A stretch of 64,000 nucleotides of DNA from Caulobacter sp. BP25 (GCF_002737755.1 NZ_PEGH01000020.1:270487-334486); one strand, 5' to 3'. Shown: positions 49,871 to 58,354, numbered from the stretch's first letter. Notes: generated by a model from the letters alone, not told the origin. Numbers and translations: made by a program.

Positions 49871-49897
49871 CGTCACATCGCTCCGTCGGGCTTCGTC
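49871..49897 (+). promoter_or_regulatory. Candidate ECF41-dependent promoter
   Basis: CGTCACA, a 16-base spacer, then CGTC. ECF41 promoters have been reported as TGTCACA with a CGTC -10 element, so this fits with one mismatch. It faces the CMD-like gene, whose start is 67 bp downstream. Confidence 0.5.
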
Positions 49898-49963
49898 ACC
49901 TCTTCGACGAAACGAAATCGCCGGATGTGACCGGCGGCGTCAGCAAAGCTCAAGGAGACTTCT

Positions 49964-50437
49964 ATGCAAGCTCGCCAAATGAACGCCAGGATGACCCAAC
50001 CCGCCCACCTGCTGCCAGACGCCATGAAGGCGATGATGGCGCTATCCAAGTCCGCCTATGTCGAGGGCGTGCCCGACACCCTGCACGAACTGCTGCACCT
50101 GCGCGTCAGCCAGATCAACGGCTGCGGCGTCTGCCTGGAGATGCACGCCCGCGGGGCCCTGAAGTCCGGGCAAAGCCCCGAGCGCGTGGCCACGGTCGCC
50201 GGCTGGCGCGACACGCCCTACTTCACGGACGCCGAACGCGCCGCCCTAGCCCTGGCCGAGGCCGTGACCCGCGTCGCCGACAAGGCCGATCCGGTCTCGG
50301 ACGAGGTCTGGAACGAGGCCGCCCGGCACTATGACGAGAAGGCTTTGGCCGGCCTTCTGATCAGCATCTGCGCGATCAACGTCTGGAACCGGCTCAATGC
50401 GGCGACGCGGCAGGTGGCGGGGACGCTGGGGGTGTAG
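49964..50437 (+). CDS. Carboxymuconolactone decarboxylase-like / AhpD-type protein
   Basis: The 157-residue protein has the AhpD-fold CxxC-x3-H motif NGCGVCLEMHARGALKSG, the likely redox or proton-transfer centre. Family members without ring-cleavage neighbours are usually thiol peroxidase-like. It is the expected target gene of the divergent ECF41 sigma factor. ATG 49964 follows AAGGAG; a second ATG at 49979 is also in frame. Confidence 0.9.
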   Translation: MQARQMNARMTQPAHLLPDAMKAMMALSKSAYVEGVPDTLHELLHLRVSQINGCGVCLEMHARGALKSGQSPERVATVAGWRDTPYFTDAERAALALAEAVTRVADKADPVSDEVWNEAARHYDEKALAGLLISICAINVWNRLNAATRQVAGTLGV

Positions 50438-50445
50438 CCTTCAAA

Positions 50446-50550
50446 ACTGTCATCCCGGCCGCAGCGAAGCGGAGAGCCGGGACCTCGGAAAGCTCGGCAT
50501 TTTCGGCGGTCCCGGCTCGGCGCGCGATGCGCTTGGCCGGGATGGCAGTT
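50446..50550. repeat. Palindromic repeat, CTGTCATCCCGG family, copy 1
   Basis: It starts AACTGTCATCCCGGCC and ends GGCCGGGATGGCAGTT, with an internal GGTCCCGGCTC segment. A related copy is at 56070-56176. It lies between convergent genes and has no coding capacity. Confidence 0.6.
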
Positions 50551-50551
50551 T

Positions 50552-50962
50552 CTAAAGCCGTCGCTCGTCGAACTCGTGCTTGCCCAGGCTCTCGAAGCGG
50601 CCTTCCTCGGCCTTGTTGATGTATTGCGCGGCGACCAGCCATGACTTCACGGGTCGCAAGGTCGCCAGGCAGCCCACGATCAGGGCCGGGAAGGTCGTGA
50701 CCAGGTGCACCCAGATCGGCGGCTGCCAGACGACCTCCGCCCAGGCGAAGAAGGCCGTCACCACGATGCCGACGCCGCTCATCACGAAGAAAGCCGGGCC
50801 GTCGGCCGGGTCGGCGAAGCTGTAGTCCAGCCCGCACGCTTCGCACTTGGGCGCCAGCTTTAGGAAGCCCTGGAACAGCTTGCCCTGGCCGCAGCGAGGG
50901 CAGCAGCACTTGAGACCGGCCTCGACCGGGGTCGGAGAGTCGTAGAACACGTCGTCGGCCAT
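50552..50962 (-). CDS. DUF983 family membrane protein
   Basis: The 136-residue protein starts MADDVFYDSPTPVEAGLKCC (ATG 50962). Two zinc-ribbon-like Cys pairs (CCCPRCGQGK and CEACGLDY) precede two transmembrane helices (FFVMSGVGIVVTAFFAWAEV and TTFPALIVGCLATL). DUF983/COG5349 proteins are common near respiratory oxidase genes but uncharacterised. It is divergent from the MocR regulator, and their shared promoter region holds a strong palindrome. Confidence 0.88.
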   Translation of the reverse strand: MADDVFYDSPTPVEAGLKCCCPRCGQGKLFQGFLKLAPKCEACGLDYSFADPADGPAFFVMSGVGIVVTAFFAWAEVVWQPPIWVHLVTTFPALIVGCLATLRPVKSWLVAAQYINKAEEGRFESLGKHEFDERRL

Positions 50963-50994
50963 CGAAGACCCCTTCCTACAATCGCAGGATTGAT

Positions 50995-51020
50995 CCATAC
51001 ATTCTAGGCATAATGTATGG
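50995..51020. promoter_or_regulatory. CCATACATT-N8-AATGTATGG operator candidate
   Basis: Perfect 9-bp arms (50995-51003 and 51012-51020) are separated by 8 bp in the DUF983/MocR intergenic region. GntR/MocR regulators bind such dyads and often autoregulate. The right arm includes an in-frame ATG at 51013. Confidence 0.6.
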
Positions 51021-51030
51021 ACGCAAGCTA

Positions 51031-52377
51031 ATGGGCGCAACTAAGGGGTCACCGAATCTCGCCGCCGCGTGGTTACGCCACACTCAGGCGCTGGAGGGGC
51101 CCGCCTACCGCCGGATCGCCCAGGCCCTGGAAAACGCGGTGACCGACGGCGAGCTGCAGCCGGGCGATCAAATCCCGCCTCAGCGGGAGATCGCCCGACG
51201 GCTGGGCATCGACTTCACCACCGTCACCCGCGCCTACGCCCTGGCGCGCGAGCGCGGGCTCATCGAAGGGACGACCGGGCGCGGCACTTTCATCCGCTCA
51301 CGGACGGAAGCGGACGAGGCCGGCCTCGTGGATCTGTCGATGAACCTGCCGCCGCCGCCCGCAGGCCTGAACCTGGCGACCCTGCTGCACGAGACCACGA
51401 CGGCGATCCTGGCCCGCACCGATCCGGCGACGCTGATGGCCTATCACCCGGGCGCGGGCTCGTTGGCGCAGAGGACAGCCGGCGCGGCCTGGCTGGCGCT
51501 AAGTCTCGGGCAGGTCGATCCAACCCGCGTCGTCGTGGCCAGCGGCGCCCAGACCGCGCTCTCGGCCTTGCTCGACCACCTGACCACGCCCGGCGATACG
51601 ATCCTGGCCGAAGCCTTCGCCTATCCGGGGCTGCTGGCGACAGCGGCGCGGCGGGGGCTGACGGTGGTCGGCTGCGCCCTCGACGAGCAAGGGCTGGAGC
51701 CGGAGGCCCTGGCGCGACTGATCGCCGAGCACCGCCCTCGCCTCCTCTGCTGCACCCCGACCTTCCAGAATCCGACGGCGGCGACCATGAGCCTCTCTCG
51801 CCGAGAGGCGGTCGTGGCGCTCGCCCGCGCGGCTGGGGTGATGATCATCGAGGACGACGCCTACGGCCTGCTGCCCGCCGCGCCTCCGCCTGCCCTGGCC
51901 AGCCTTTGGCCAGAGGGCGTGTTCCATGTCGCCACCACCGCCAAGACGCTCTCGCCCGGGCTACGCGTGGCCTATGTCGTGACGCCGCCCGGACGGGCCG
52001 AGAGCTTCGCGGGCGCCCTGCACGCGATCGCCCAGATGCCGCCGCCGCTGATGGCGGCCGTGGCGACCAGCTGGATTCGCGAGGGCGTGGCCGCGCGGGT
52101 GCTCGCCGGCGTGCGCGAAGAGGCCGTGGCGCGGCGGGCGCTGGCGGCCGAGCTTTTGCCGGCCGCCGTGGGCGGAGCCGAGAGCCTGCATGTCTGGCTT
52201 ACGGACGCCCGGGCCGACTGGGCGGCGAAGGAACGTGGCCTGGCGCTGGTGGGCGCGGAGGCGTTCAGAGCGCCGGGCGTCTCGGGCGAAGGGCTGAGAA
52301 TCTCGCTGGGCGCGGCGGGTAAGCGCGCGACCCTGGCGCGGGGGCTGCGCGAAGTCTCAAATATCAAAGCAATATGA
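51031..52377 (+). CDS. MocR-type GntR regulator with aminotransferase domain
   Basis: The protein has about 448 residues. The N-terminal GntR winged helix (DGELQPGDQIPPQREIARRL...TTVTRAYALARERGL) is followed by a fold-type-I PLP aminotransferase domain. The PLP Lys is in ATTAKTLSPGLRVAY and the Asp in IIEDDAYGLLP. MocR proteins sense PLP or amino-acid-PLP adducts. The start at 51031 is preferred because the upstream ATG at 51013 lies inside the operator arm. The last ~10 codons and the downstream DNA become AT-rich. Confidence 0.92.
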   Translation: MGATKGSPNLAAAWLRHTQALEGPAYRRIAQALENAVTDGELQPGDQIPPQREIARRLGIDFTTVTRAYALARERGLIEGTTGRGTFIRSRTEADEAGLVDLSMNLPPPPAGLNLATLLHETTTAILARTDPATLMAYHPGAGSLAQRTAGAAWLALSLGQVDPTRVVVASGAQTALSALLDHLTTPGDTILAEAFAYPGLLATAARRGLTVVGCALDEQGLEPEALARLIAEHRPRLLCCTPTFQNPTAATMSLSRREAVVALARAAGVMIIEDDAYGLLPAAPPPALASLWPEGVFHVATTAKTLSPGLRVAYVVTPPGRAESFAGALHAIAQMPPPLMAAVATSWIREGVAARVLAGVREEAVARRALAAELLPAAVGGAESLHVWLTDARADWAAKERGLALVGAEAFRAPGVSGEGLRISLGAAGKRATLARGLREVSNIKAI

Positions 52378-52446
52378 AAAACAGCTTCGGGATTTGCGAA
52401 ATTTCCGACAAGCTTTTATTCAATATTGCGATTCTGGATATTGACT

Positions 52447-52629
52447 ATGGCTGATCGTGGAAACCAACCTTACGGCCGTATTTGCCTCTTCGGGACAACC
52501 ATGGACTACGAATTCCAGGGGAACGATGTTTTCTTGACTACCGATGATGGAAATCGGCGCGTGGGAACGATAGACGGCCTCACCGTCACCTTGGACGATG
52601 GCCGTGCTCTATCGTTACAAGCGGTCTAA
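52447..52629 (+). CDS. Small hypothetical protein in AT-rich DNA
   Basis: The 60-residue frame starts at ATG 52447 (MADRGNQPYGRICLFG) and ends VTLDDGRALSLQAV. GC and third-position bias are low compared with neighbours, which suggests recent acquisition or a decaying gene. A dyad CAATAT...ATATTG lies just upstream. I recognise no family and the call is uncertain. Confidence 0.35.
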   Translation: MADRGNQPYGRICLFGTTMDYEFQGNDVFLTTDDGNRRVGTIDGLTVTLDDGRALSLQAV

Positions 52630-52662
52630 TTTTTCAATTCCACCCGTCATTCCCGCCCTTGT

Positions 52663-53928
52663 TGTTCAGACCGGGTAGATAGCGGACACCTGTTCGGAGA
52701 CATGGCGGACACTTTTGGGAAGGGTCAAGTCGATGGTTGCGATCTGGTGTGAGGCGAAGAAGACGCCGTAGAGGCCGTCGCGTTCCAGGGGGCGCAGAGC
52801 GAGGGTTTCGCCTTGGAAGGCCTTAGGGACCCGCCAGAAGCGGCCCTTGAACTGGACGTAGGCCTTGGTGGTGGAGACGGTGCGGAGGATATCGGCGCTG
52901 TCGTACTGGGGCTGGGGGGCTTGGCGGGGCATGGATCTTGGGCTGGTCCGATAGCGACTGGCGGGACAAGCCTGGTCGAGCGCTTCGTGGGGACGCTCGT
53001 GATTGTAGAGTTCGCGCCAGCGATCCAGGGCGCGCTGGACCTGAGCGAAACTGTCGAAGGGCTGCAGGTCGAAGACCTCGGCGGCCAGGGAGCGGTGGAA
53101 GCGCTCGATCTTGCCCCGGCTCTGAGGATGGTAGGGGCGGCTGTAGAGCACCTGGACGCCCAGCTTGAGCAGCCAGACAGCCAGTCGCGTCCAACGCTCG
53201 CCACTGGCCTCGCCCCAGGGCGGTCCATTGTCGACGAAGAAGGCCTGAGGCAGGCCGTGATGGCGGAAAGCCCGCTCCAGGTGAGCCTTGACGGTGGCGC
53301 CGCGCTGGTCGGCGCAAGCCTGCAGGCCAAGCGAAAAGCGCGAATGGTCGTCCAGGATCGTCAGCGGATGGCAGCGCTCGCCGTTGGTCAGCTTGATCCA
53401 GCCCTTGAAGTCCATCTGCCAAAGCTCGTTGGGATGGCTCTTCTCGAACCGGTTCCAGGCCTTGCCCGGTGAGGGCGGGAAAGCCTCGATCAACCCATGC
53501 CGGCGCAGGATCGCGTGCACCGTCGACACCGCGGGCGCGGCCGTTCCGCGCGCCTCCAGCCAGGCCTTCAGCTTGCGCGCCCCCCAGGCCGGATGCGCCT
53601 CCCGCGCCGTCAGCACCGCAGCCTCGATCTCCGATGAGCTGCGTCCTGGGCTCTCACGCGGTCGACGCGAGCGGTCCGCCAGCCCCTCATCCCCCGCCGC
53701 CGCCCGCGCCAGCCACTTGTAGCCCACGTCCGGACTTATCCCGAACCGACGGCATAGCTCCCGCCGGTTGGCTCCCTCCAGCAGCGCAAGCCTGACAAAC
53801 GCCCGCCGCTCTTCCATCGCCGACACCTCGCGCCAAGGCATGGACCGCACTCCTCAAGAGCCTCATCCAGCCGATGATGTGTCAGCTATCTCCCCGAACA
53901 ACCGTCAGGCATGTCCCCGGTCTGAACA
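52663..53928 (-). mobile_element. Complete IS481-family-like insertion sequence, 1266 bp
   Basis: The ends share a perfect terminal repeat TGTTCAGACCGGG (52663-52675 and the complement at 53916-53928), then similar subterminal DNA. A 5-bp target duplication CTTGT flanks it (52658-52662 and 53929-53933). Excision restores the 132-bp repeat. One intact transposase gene occupies the element, and its stop codon lies within the terminal repeat. It looks recently inserted and potentially active. Confidence 0.93.
52666..53841 (-). CDS. IS481-family-like transposase
   Basis: The 391-residue protein counts from ATG 53841 (MPWREVSAMEERRAF), with GAGGAG upstream; a GTG at 53850 would add three residues. 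The N-terminal helix-turn-helix (VRLALLEGANRRELCRRFGI) is followed by an rve integrase core. The DDE triad is visible as Asp in WQMDFKGW, Asp in FFVDNGPPWG and Glu in RGKIERFHRSL. The frame is intact and ends SAIYPV inside the terminal repeat. Confidence 0.95.
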   Translation of the reverse strand: MPWREVSAMEERRAFVRLALLEGANRRELCRRFGISPDVGYKWLARAAAGDEGLADRSRRPRESPGRSSSEIEAAVLTAREAHPAWGARKLKAWLEARGTAAPAVSTVHAILRRHGLIEAFPPSPGKAWNRFEKSHPNELWQMDFKGWIKLTNGERCHPLTILDDHSRFSLGLQACADQRGATVKAHLERAFRHHGLPQAFFVDNGPPWGEASGERWTRLAVWLLKLGVQVLYSRPYHPQSRGKIERFHRSLAAEVFDLQPFDSFAQVQRALDRWRELYNHERPHEALDQACPASRYRTSPRSMPRQAPQPQYDSADILRTVSTTKAYVQFKGRFWRVPKAFQGETLALRPLERDGLYGVFFASHQIATIDLTLPKSVRHVSEQVSAIYPV

Positions 53929-54065
53929 CTTGTGGCGGGAACCCCTGGTTCAGCTGATACGTGAGATGCAAGCGGACTGCTCAGCAGTCCGCCCCTCCCG
54001 CACCTGCGGCCGATAGAGAGGTTCCCGCCACAAGGGCGGGAATGACGGGAGATAATGGTGTCGGC

Positions 54066-54266
54066 TCAGTACTCTCCGTCATCCTCTTCGCCCTCGCCGC
54101 CTTCCTCGCCGCCCATGGCGTTCTCAAGGCTGTCGATGATGTCGTCCATCTGGTCGGCCGTGATCGAGACGTAAAGCGACTCCCCGCCGATGGCCGAGAC
54201 CAGCAGACGGTAGCCGTCCTCGGTCTCCTGCAGGCTGAACGACTGGAGCGGCAGAAGCTTGGCCAT
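54066..54266 (-). CDS. Small acidic hypothetical protein
   Basis: The 66-residue protein starts MAKLLPLQSFSLQETEDGYR and ends in a Gly/Glu/Asp-rich tail (GGEEGGEGEEDDGEY). GAAGGATCC precedes the ATG. The fold looks alpha/beta and soluble; I recognise no family. It lies right beside the MITE-like element and divergent from the FAD oxidoreductase. Confidence 0.65.
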   Translation of the reverse strand: MAKLLPLQSFSLQETEDGYRLLVSAIGGESLYVSITADQMDDIIDSLENAMGGEEGGEGEEDDGEY

Positions 54267-54375
54267 GAGGTGGGATCCTTCCCGGAAAGAGAAGGCGCTG
54301 ATCTAGAGGCGCAGACGCGCGGATTCAACGCACATTGGCGCCACGACGTGGCGTGGGTCGCCGCCCCTTGCCTAT

Positions 54376-54389
54376 TGTACGATCGTACA
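54376..54389. promoter_or_regulatory. TGTACGATCGTACA operator candidate
   Basis: A perfect 14-bp palindrome lies 35 bp upstream of the FAD oxidoreductase ATG. It is typical of a TetR-family operator, and the locus contains a TetR gene (57453-58064). No second copy was found before the other locus genes. Confidence 0.6.
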
Positions 54390-54423
54390 GCAACACTCCT
54401 CCATCACTCCGGAGAGAACAACC

Positions 54424-56055
54424 ATGGCCGCGACCCAGACCCGCGACGCCGTCATCATCGGCGGGGGGCATAACGGCCTCGTCTGCGCCTTCTACCTGGC
54501 CAAGGCGGGATTGAAGGTCACTGTCTGCGAGGCGCGGGGCGTGGTCGGCGGGGCGGCGGTGACCGAGGAATTCCACCCGGGCTTTCGCAACTCGGTGGCC
54601 AGTTACACGGTCAGCCTGCTGAACCCGCGCGTGATCGCCGACATGGGCCTGCGCGAACTGGGCCTAACCTTCCTGGAGCGGCCGATCTCGAACTTCCTGC
54701 CGATCAGCGACGACAAGTACATCAAGCTGGGCGGGGGCCTGGAGCGCACCCAGGAGGAATTCCGCAAGTACAGCCGCCGCGACGCCGAGGTGCTGCCGGC
54801 CTACTATGCCATGCTGGACGAGATCGGTGACGTGCTGCGCGCCTTCGCCCAGGAGACGCCACCGAACCTGGGCGACGGCCTGCCCGGGTTCCTGCGCGCC
54901 CTGCGCCAGGGCGGGCGTCTGGCGATGCTGCCGCGCGAGCGCAAGCGTGACCTGCTGGATCTTTTCACCAAGAGCGCCCGCGACGTGCTGGACGGCTGGT
55001 TCGAGAGCGATCCGGTCAAGGCCGCCTTCGGCTTCGACGCCGTGGTCGGCAACTTCGCCAGCCCCGACACACCGGGCTCGGCCTATGTGCTGCTGCACCA
55101 CACCTTCGGCGAGGTGAACGGCAAGAAGGGCGCCTGGGGCCACGCGGTCGGCGGCATGGGCTCGATCACCCAGGCCATGGCCAAGGCCTGCGAGGCGGCT
55201 GGGGTCGAGATCCTGCTCGACGCGCCAGTCGAGGCGGTTCACGTGGATGGAAAAAAGGCCGTCGGCGTGCAGCTAGTCGATGGCCGCCAGATCATGGCCC
55301 CGATCGTCAGCGCCAACGTCAATCCGGCCCTGCTGTACAAAAAGCTGGTCCCGCCCTCGGCCCTCGCGCCCGACTTCCGCAAGACGGTGGACGGCTACAA
55401 GAACGGGTCGGGCACGTTCAGGATGAACGTGGCCTTGTCCGAGCTGCCCAGCTTCACCTGCCTGCCGGGCAAGGACGCGGCCGAGCATCACCAGTCGGGC
55501 ATCGTGATCGCGCCCAGCCTGGACTACATGGACGCGGCCTATCGCGACGCCAAGGCGGGCGGGATCAGCAAGGCGCCGATCGTTGAAATCCTGATCCCCT
55601 CGACCATCGACCCGTCCCTGGCCCCGCCCGGCCAGCACGTGGCCAGCCTGTTCTGTCAGCAGTTCGCTCCCACCCTGCCAGACGGCCGGTCGTGGGACGA
55701 CGAGCGCGAGGCAGCGGCCGACCTGATCATCAACACGGTCGAACGCTGGGCGCCGGGCTTCAAGGCTTCCGTTCTGGGGCGGATGATCCTGTCGCCGCTG
55801 GATCTGGAGCGAAAGTTCGGCCTGATCGGCGGCGACATCATGCACGGCCACATGTCGCTGGATCAGCTGTGGGCCACCCGCCCCTTCCTCGGCCACGCCA
55901 GCCACCGCGCGCCGATCGCCGGGCTCTACATGTGCGGAGCTGGGACCCATCCGGGCGGCGGAGTCTCGGGCAATCCGGGGCGGAACGCGGCGCGCGAGAT
56001 CCTGCGCGACAAGGACTTCACGATGGCGGTGAAGCTGTCGGTGGAGGGGCGGTGA
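54424..56055 (+). CDS. FAD-dependent phytoene-desaturase-like oxidoreductase (PYROXD2-like)
   Basis: The protein has 543 residues. The N-terminal dinucleotide motif DAVIIGGGHNGLVCAFYLAK binds FAD, followed by EARGVVGGAAVTEEF. The C-terminal GLYMCGAGTHPGGGVSGNPG is the second FAD motif of the CrtI/PYROXD2 group. The substrate is unknown, and the context with a Rieske oxygenase and TonB receptor suggests an imported organic compound. A TetR-type palindrome precedes the gene. Confidence 0.93.
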   Translation: MAATQTRDAVIIGGGHNGLVCAFYLAKAGLKVTVCEARGVVGGAAVTEEFHPGFRNSVASYTVSLLNPRVIADMGLRELGLTFLERPISNFLPISDDKYIKLGGGLERTQEEFRKYSRRDAEVLPAYYAMLDEIGDVLRAFAQETPPNLGDGLPGFLRALRQGGRLAMLPRERKRDLLDLFTKSARDVLDGWFESDPVKAAFGFDAVVGNFASPDTPGSAYVLLHHTFGEVNGKKGAWGHAVGGMGSITQAMAKACEAAGVEILLDAPVEAVHVDGKKAVGVQLVDGRQIMAPIVSANVNPALLYKKLVPPSALAPDFRKTVDGYKNGSGTFRMNVALSELPSFTCLPGKDAAEHHQSGIVIAPSLDYMDAAYRDAKAGGISKAPIVEILIPSTIDPSLAPPGQHVASLFCQQFAPTLPDGRSWDDEREAAADLIINTVERWAPGFKASVLGRMILSPLDLERKFGLIGGDIMHGHMSLDQLWATRPFLGHASHRAPIAGLYMCGAGTHPGGGVSGNPGRNAAREILRDKDFTMAVKLSVEGR

Positions 56056-56069
56056 TGGCTCGCGATCAA

Positions 56070-56176
56070 ACTCTGTCATCCCGGGCGAAGCGAAGCGCGG
56101 ACCCGGGACCGCGACAAGCGCCAGCGCTTTGGGTGGTCCCGGCTCTCCGCGCTCCGCGCTCCGGTCGGGATGACAG
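56070..56176. repeat. Palindromic repeat, CTGTCATCCCGG family, copy 2
   Basis: It starts CTCTGTCATCCCGGG and ends GGTCGGGATGACAG, with internal GGTCCCGGCTCTC. It lies between the FAD oxidoreductase and the Rieske gene. The related copy is at 50446-50550. Confidence 0.6.
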
Positions 56177-56194
56177 TGAAGGGAGCGGAAACTC

Positions 56195-57334
56195 ATGACC
56201 GCTATCCCCAACGACGATCCCTTGGCAAACTGGGGCCTGCCGGGCTGGACCTACCACTCCGAGCGGTTCTTTCGCGAAGAGCAGGAGAAGATCTTCCGGC
56301 CCTCGTGGCAGATCGTCTGCCATCTGAACGACATCCCCAAACCCGGCGACTTCCACACCTTCGACTTCGTCGGCGAGAGCCTGGTCGTGGTGCGCGGCAA
56401 GGACGGCGGCGCGCGGGCCTTCGCCAATGTCTGCCGGCACCGGGGCGCGCGGCTGCTGGACGGGCCGGTGGGCCACTGCGGCCGGATCGTCTGCCCCTAT
56501 CACGCCTGGACCTACGACCTGGAAGGCCGACTGATCGGCGTGCCGATGCGCGAGGACTATCCGGCGCTCGACATGGCCAAGGAGGGGCTGGCCAAGGTCG
56601 AGGTCGAGATTTGGCGCGGGTTCGTCTTCGTGCGCCTGGAAGGGGAAGGCCCCAGCGTCGCCACGATGATGGCGCCCTACGAGCACGAGGTCGCCCACTA
56701 CCGCTTCGAGGACCTGCAGCCGTTCGGCCGGGTGACGCTTCGCCCCCGCCCGGTGAACTGGAAAAACATCAGCGACAACTATTCCGACGGCCTGCACATC
56801 CCCGTCGCCCATCCCGGCCTGACGCGGCTGTTCGGCAAGGGCTATGGCGTCGAGGCCCACACCTTCGTCGACAAGATGTGGGGCCAGCTGATCGACGAGC
56901 CGTCGCGCAATCCGTCCGAGCGCCTCTACCAGGACATCCTGCCCGACGTCCCGCACCTGCCGGCCGACCGCAAGCGGCTGTGGACCTATTTCAAGCTGTG
57001 GCCGAACTTCGCCTTCGACATCTATCCAGACCAGGTGGACTTCATGCAGTTCATCCCGGTCTCGGCGACCCAGACGATGATCCGCGAGATCGCCTACGCC
57101 CTGCCCGACGAGCGGCGCGAGATGAAGGCAGCGCGCTATCTGAACTGGCGCATCAACCGGCAGGTCAACGCCGAGGACACAGAGCTGGTCGCCCGCGTGC
57201 AGCAGGGCATGGCCTCGCGGACGTTCACGGCGGGGCCGCTGGCGACCAGCGAGGTGAGCTTGCGCAGCTTTGGCCGGAAATTGCGGGCGCTGGTTCCGGA
57301 GGCGCGGATGCCGAGGCCGCCGGAGGGGTGGTGA
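56195..57334 (+). CDS. Rieske-type aromatic ring-hydroxylating oxygenase alpha subunit
   Basis: The protein has 379 residues. Rieske [2Fe-2S] ligands are CRHRGARLLDGPVG (C-x-H) and CPYHAWTYDLEG (C-x2-H). The mononuclear iron site is NYSDGLHIPVAHPG, with its two His ligands and the bridging Asp nearby. It inserts oxygen into an aromatic or related substrate and needs a separate reductase, not seen here. The right half of this gene (56808 onward) is repeated inverted at the window end. Confidence 0.94.
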   Translation: MTAIPNDDPLANWGLPGWTYHSERFFREEQEKIFRPSWQIVCHLNDIPKPGDFHTFDFVGESLVVVRGKDGGARAFANVCRHRGARLLDGPVGHCGRIVCPYHAWTYDLEGRLIGVPMREDYPALDMAKEGLAKVEVEIWRGFVFVRLEGEGPSVATMMAPYEHEVAHYRFEDLQPFGRVTLRPRPVNWKNISDNYSDGLHIPVAHPGLTRLFGKGYGVEAHTFVDKMWGQLIDEPSRNPSERLYQDILPDVPHLPADRKRLWTYFKLWPNFAFDIYPDQVDFMQFIPVSATQTMIREIAYALPDERREMKAARYLNWRINRQVNAEDTELVARVQQGMASRTFTAGPLATSEVSLRSFGRKLRALVPEARMPRPPEGW

Positions 57335-57452
57335 GGCTGCTGAGCGCCCCCTCCACCGCTTCGCGGTCCCCCTCCCCCGTTTCACGGGGGAGGATGACGC
57401 GGTTCCTCCTCACCCGCGAAGCGGGGGAGGTGGCGCGGCGCGAATACGCGCC

Positions 57453-58064
57453 GTGACGGAGGGGGCGCAAAAGCGCGCCGCCTTCACCCGCGCCGCCCCC
57501 GACGTCCGCCGCCAGGACTTGGTCGCCGCCGCCGAGAGCGTGCTGGCGCGCGAAGGCGTGGGCGGAGCCTCGGTGCGGGCGATCTGCGCCGAGGCGGGGG
57601 TCTCGCCGGGCCTGCTGCGTCATTATTTCGAGGGCGTCGACGAGTTAATCGCCTGCGCTTATGAGACCGTCGGCCAGCGGATCGACGGGGCGCTGGAGGC
57701 CGCCCTCGCCGCCGCGCCGCCCACGCCACGCGCACGGCTCCTGGCCTATCTGACCGCCAGCTTCGCGCCGCCGGTGCTGGACCCCAACCTGCTGGCCGCC
57801 TGGATCGGCTTCTGGAGTCTCGTGAAGACCAAGCAGCGCATGGCCGCCATCCACGCCGCTTCCTACGCCGATTTCCGGGCGCGGCTTGAGCGGCTGCTCG
57901 CCGAGGCGGGCGCGCGAGACACGCGCCCAGCAGCGATCGCCCTGACCGCGACCGTGGACGGACTATGGCTGGAGCTGTGCCTGGATCCGACGACCTTCGG
58001 CCCGGGCGAAGCGGCGGGAATCATCGCCCGCGCCCTGGGAGCTTGGCTCCCGGAAGAGACTTAA
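57453..58064 (+). CDS. TetR-family regulator of the Rieske/TonB locus
   Basis: The 203-residue protein starts at GTG 57453. The DNA-binding domain is RRQDLVAAAESVLAREGVGG...ICAEAGVSPGLLRHYF, and the C-terminal part resembles the BetI-like TetR_C group (IGFWSLVKTKQRMAAIHAAS). It is probably the repressor that binds the palindrome at 54376, but no site was found in its own promoter. The upstream gap 57335-57452 is full of C-rich palindromic repeats. A frameshifted duplicate is at 62745-63355. Confidence 0.9.
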   Translation: MTEGAQKRAAFTRAAPDVRRQDLVAAAESVLAREGVGGASVRAICAEAGVSPGLLRHYFEGVDELIACAYETVGQRIDGALEAALAAAPPTPRARLLAYLTASFAPPVLDPNLLAAWIGFWSLVKTKQRMAAIHAASYADFRARLERLLAEAGARDTRPAAIALTATVDGLWLELCLDPTTFGPGEAAGIIARALGAWLPEET

Positions 58065-58354
58065 AGTTTCCAGTCTTCCCAGCGAAAACCGGGAATGGAA
58101 GACGCTGGGGCTCGCTGTCGTTGCAGCGCCAATCCCACCACCCCTGCGCTTCAGTTTCGGCTTTCGCCGGGAAGACCGGGCGCCCCCTTCTCTTGGACCG
58201 TAATGTCCGCCCTCGGCTTTTTTGGGGCGGCGCTACGCTCGATCCTTATTGGGCATGTCCGCCGACCCGTTACGCGGTCGCGGAGATCACACTCTGAACA
58301 CTTGGCCGAAGACCTTCCGCACGTCTTGCACGACTTCGCGCAAGCGCGAAAGGC
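58065..58354. other. Intergenic stretch without a supported gene
   Basis: I see no protein-coding signal. TTCGCG-caag-CGCGAA at 58335-58350 is a perfect hairpin just beyond the DUF2188-like stop and may end that transcript. The same stretch is repeated inverted at 62455-62744. Confidence 0.5.

Larger units (their letters stand above)
52645..54047. repeat. 132-bp MITE-like element, copy 3, split by an IS481-like insertion
   Basis: If the IS (52663-53928) and one 5-bp target copy are removed, the remainder is exactly 132 bp with the same terminal inverted repeats and internal dyad as the copy at 6620-6751. The outer ends are CGTCATTCCCGCC and GGGCGGGAATGACG. The IS went into the left terminal repeat. 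Confidence 0.85.
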
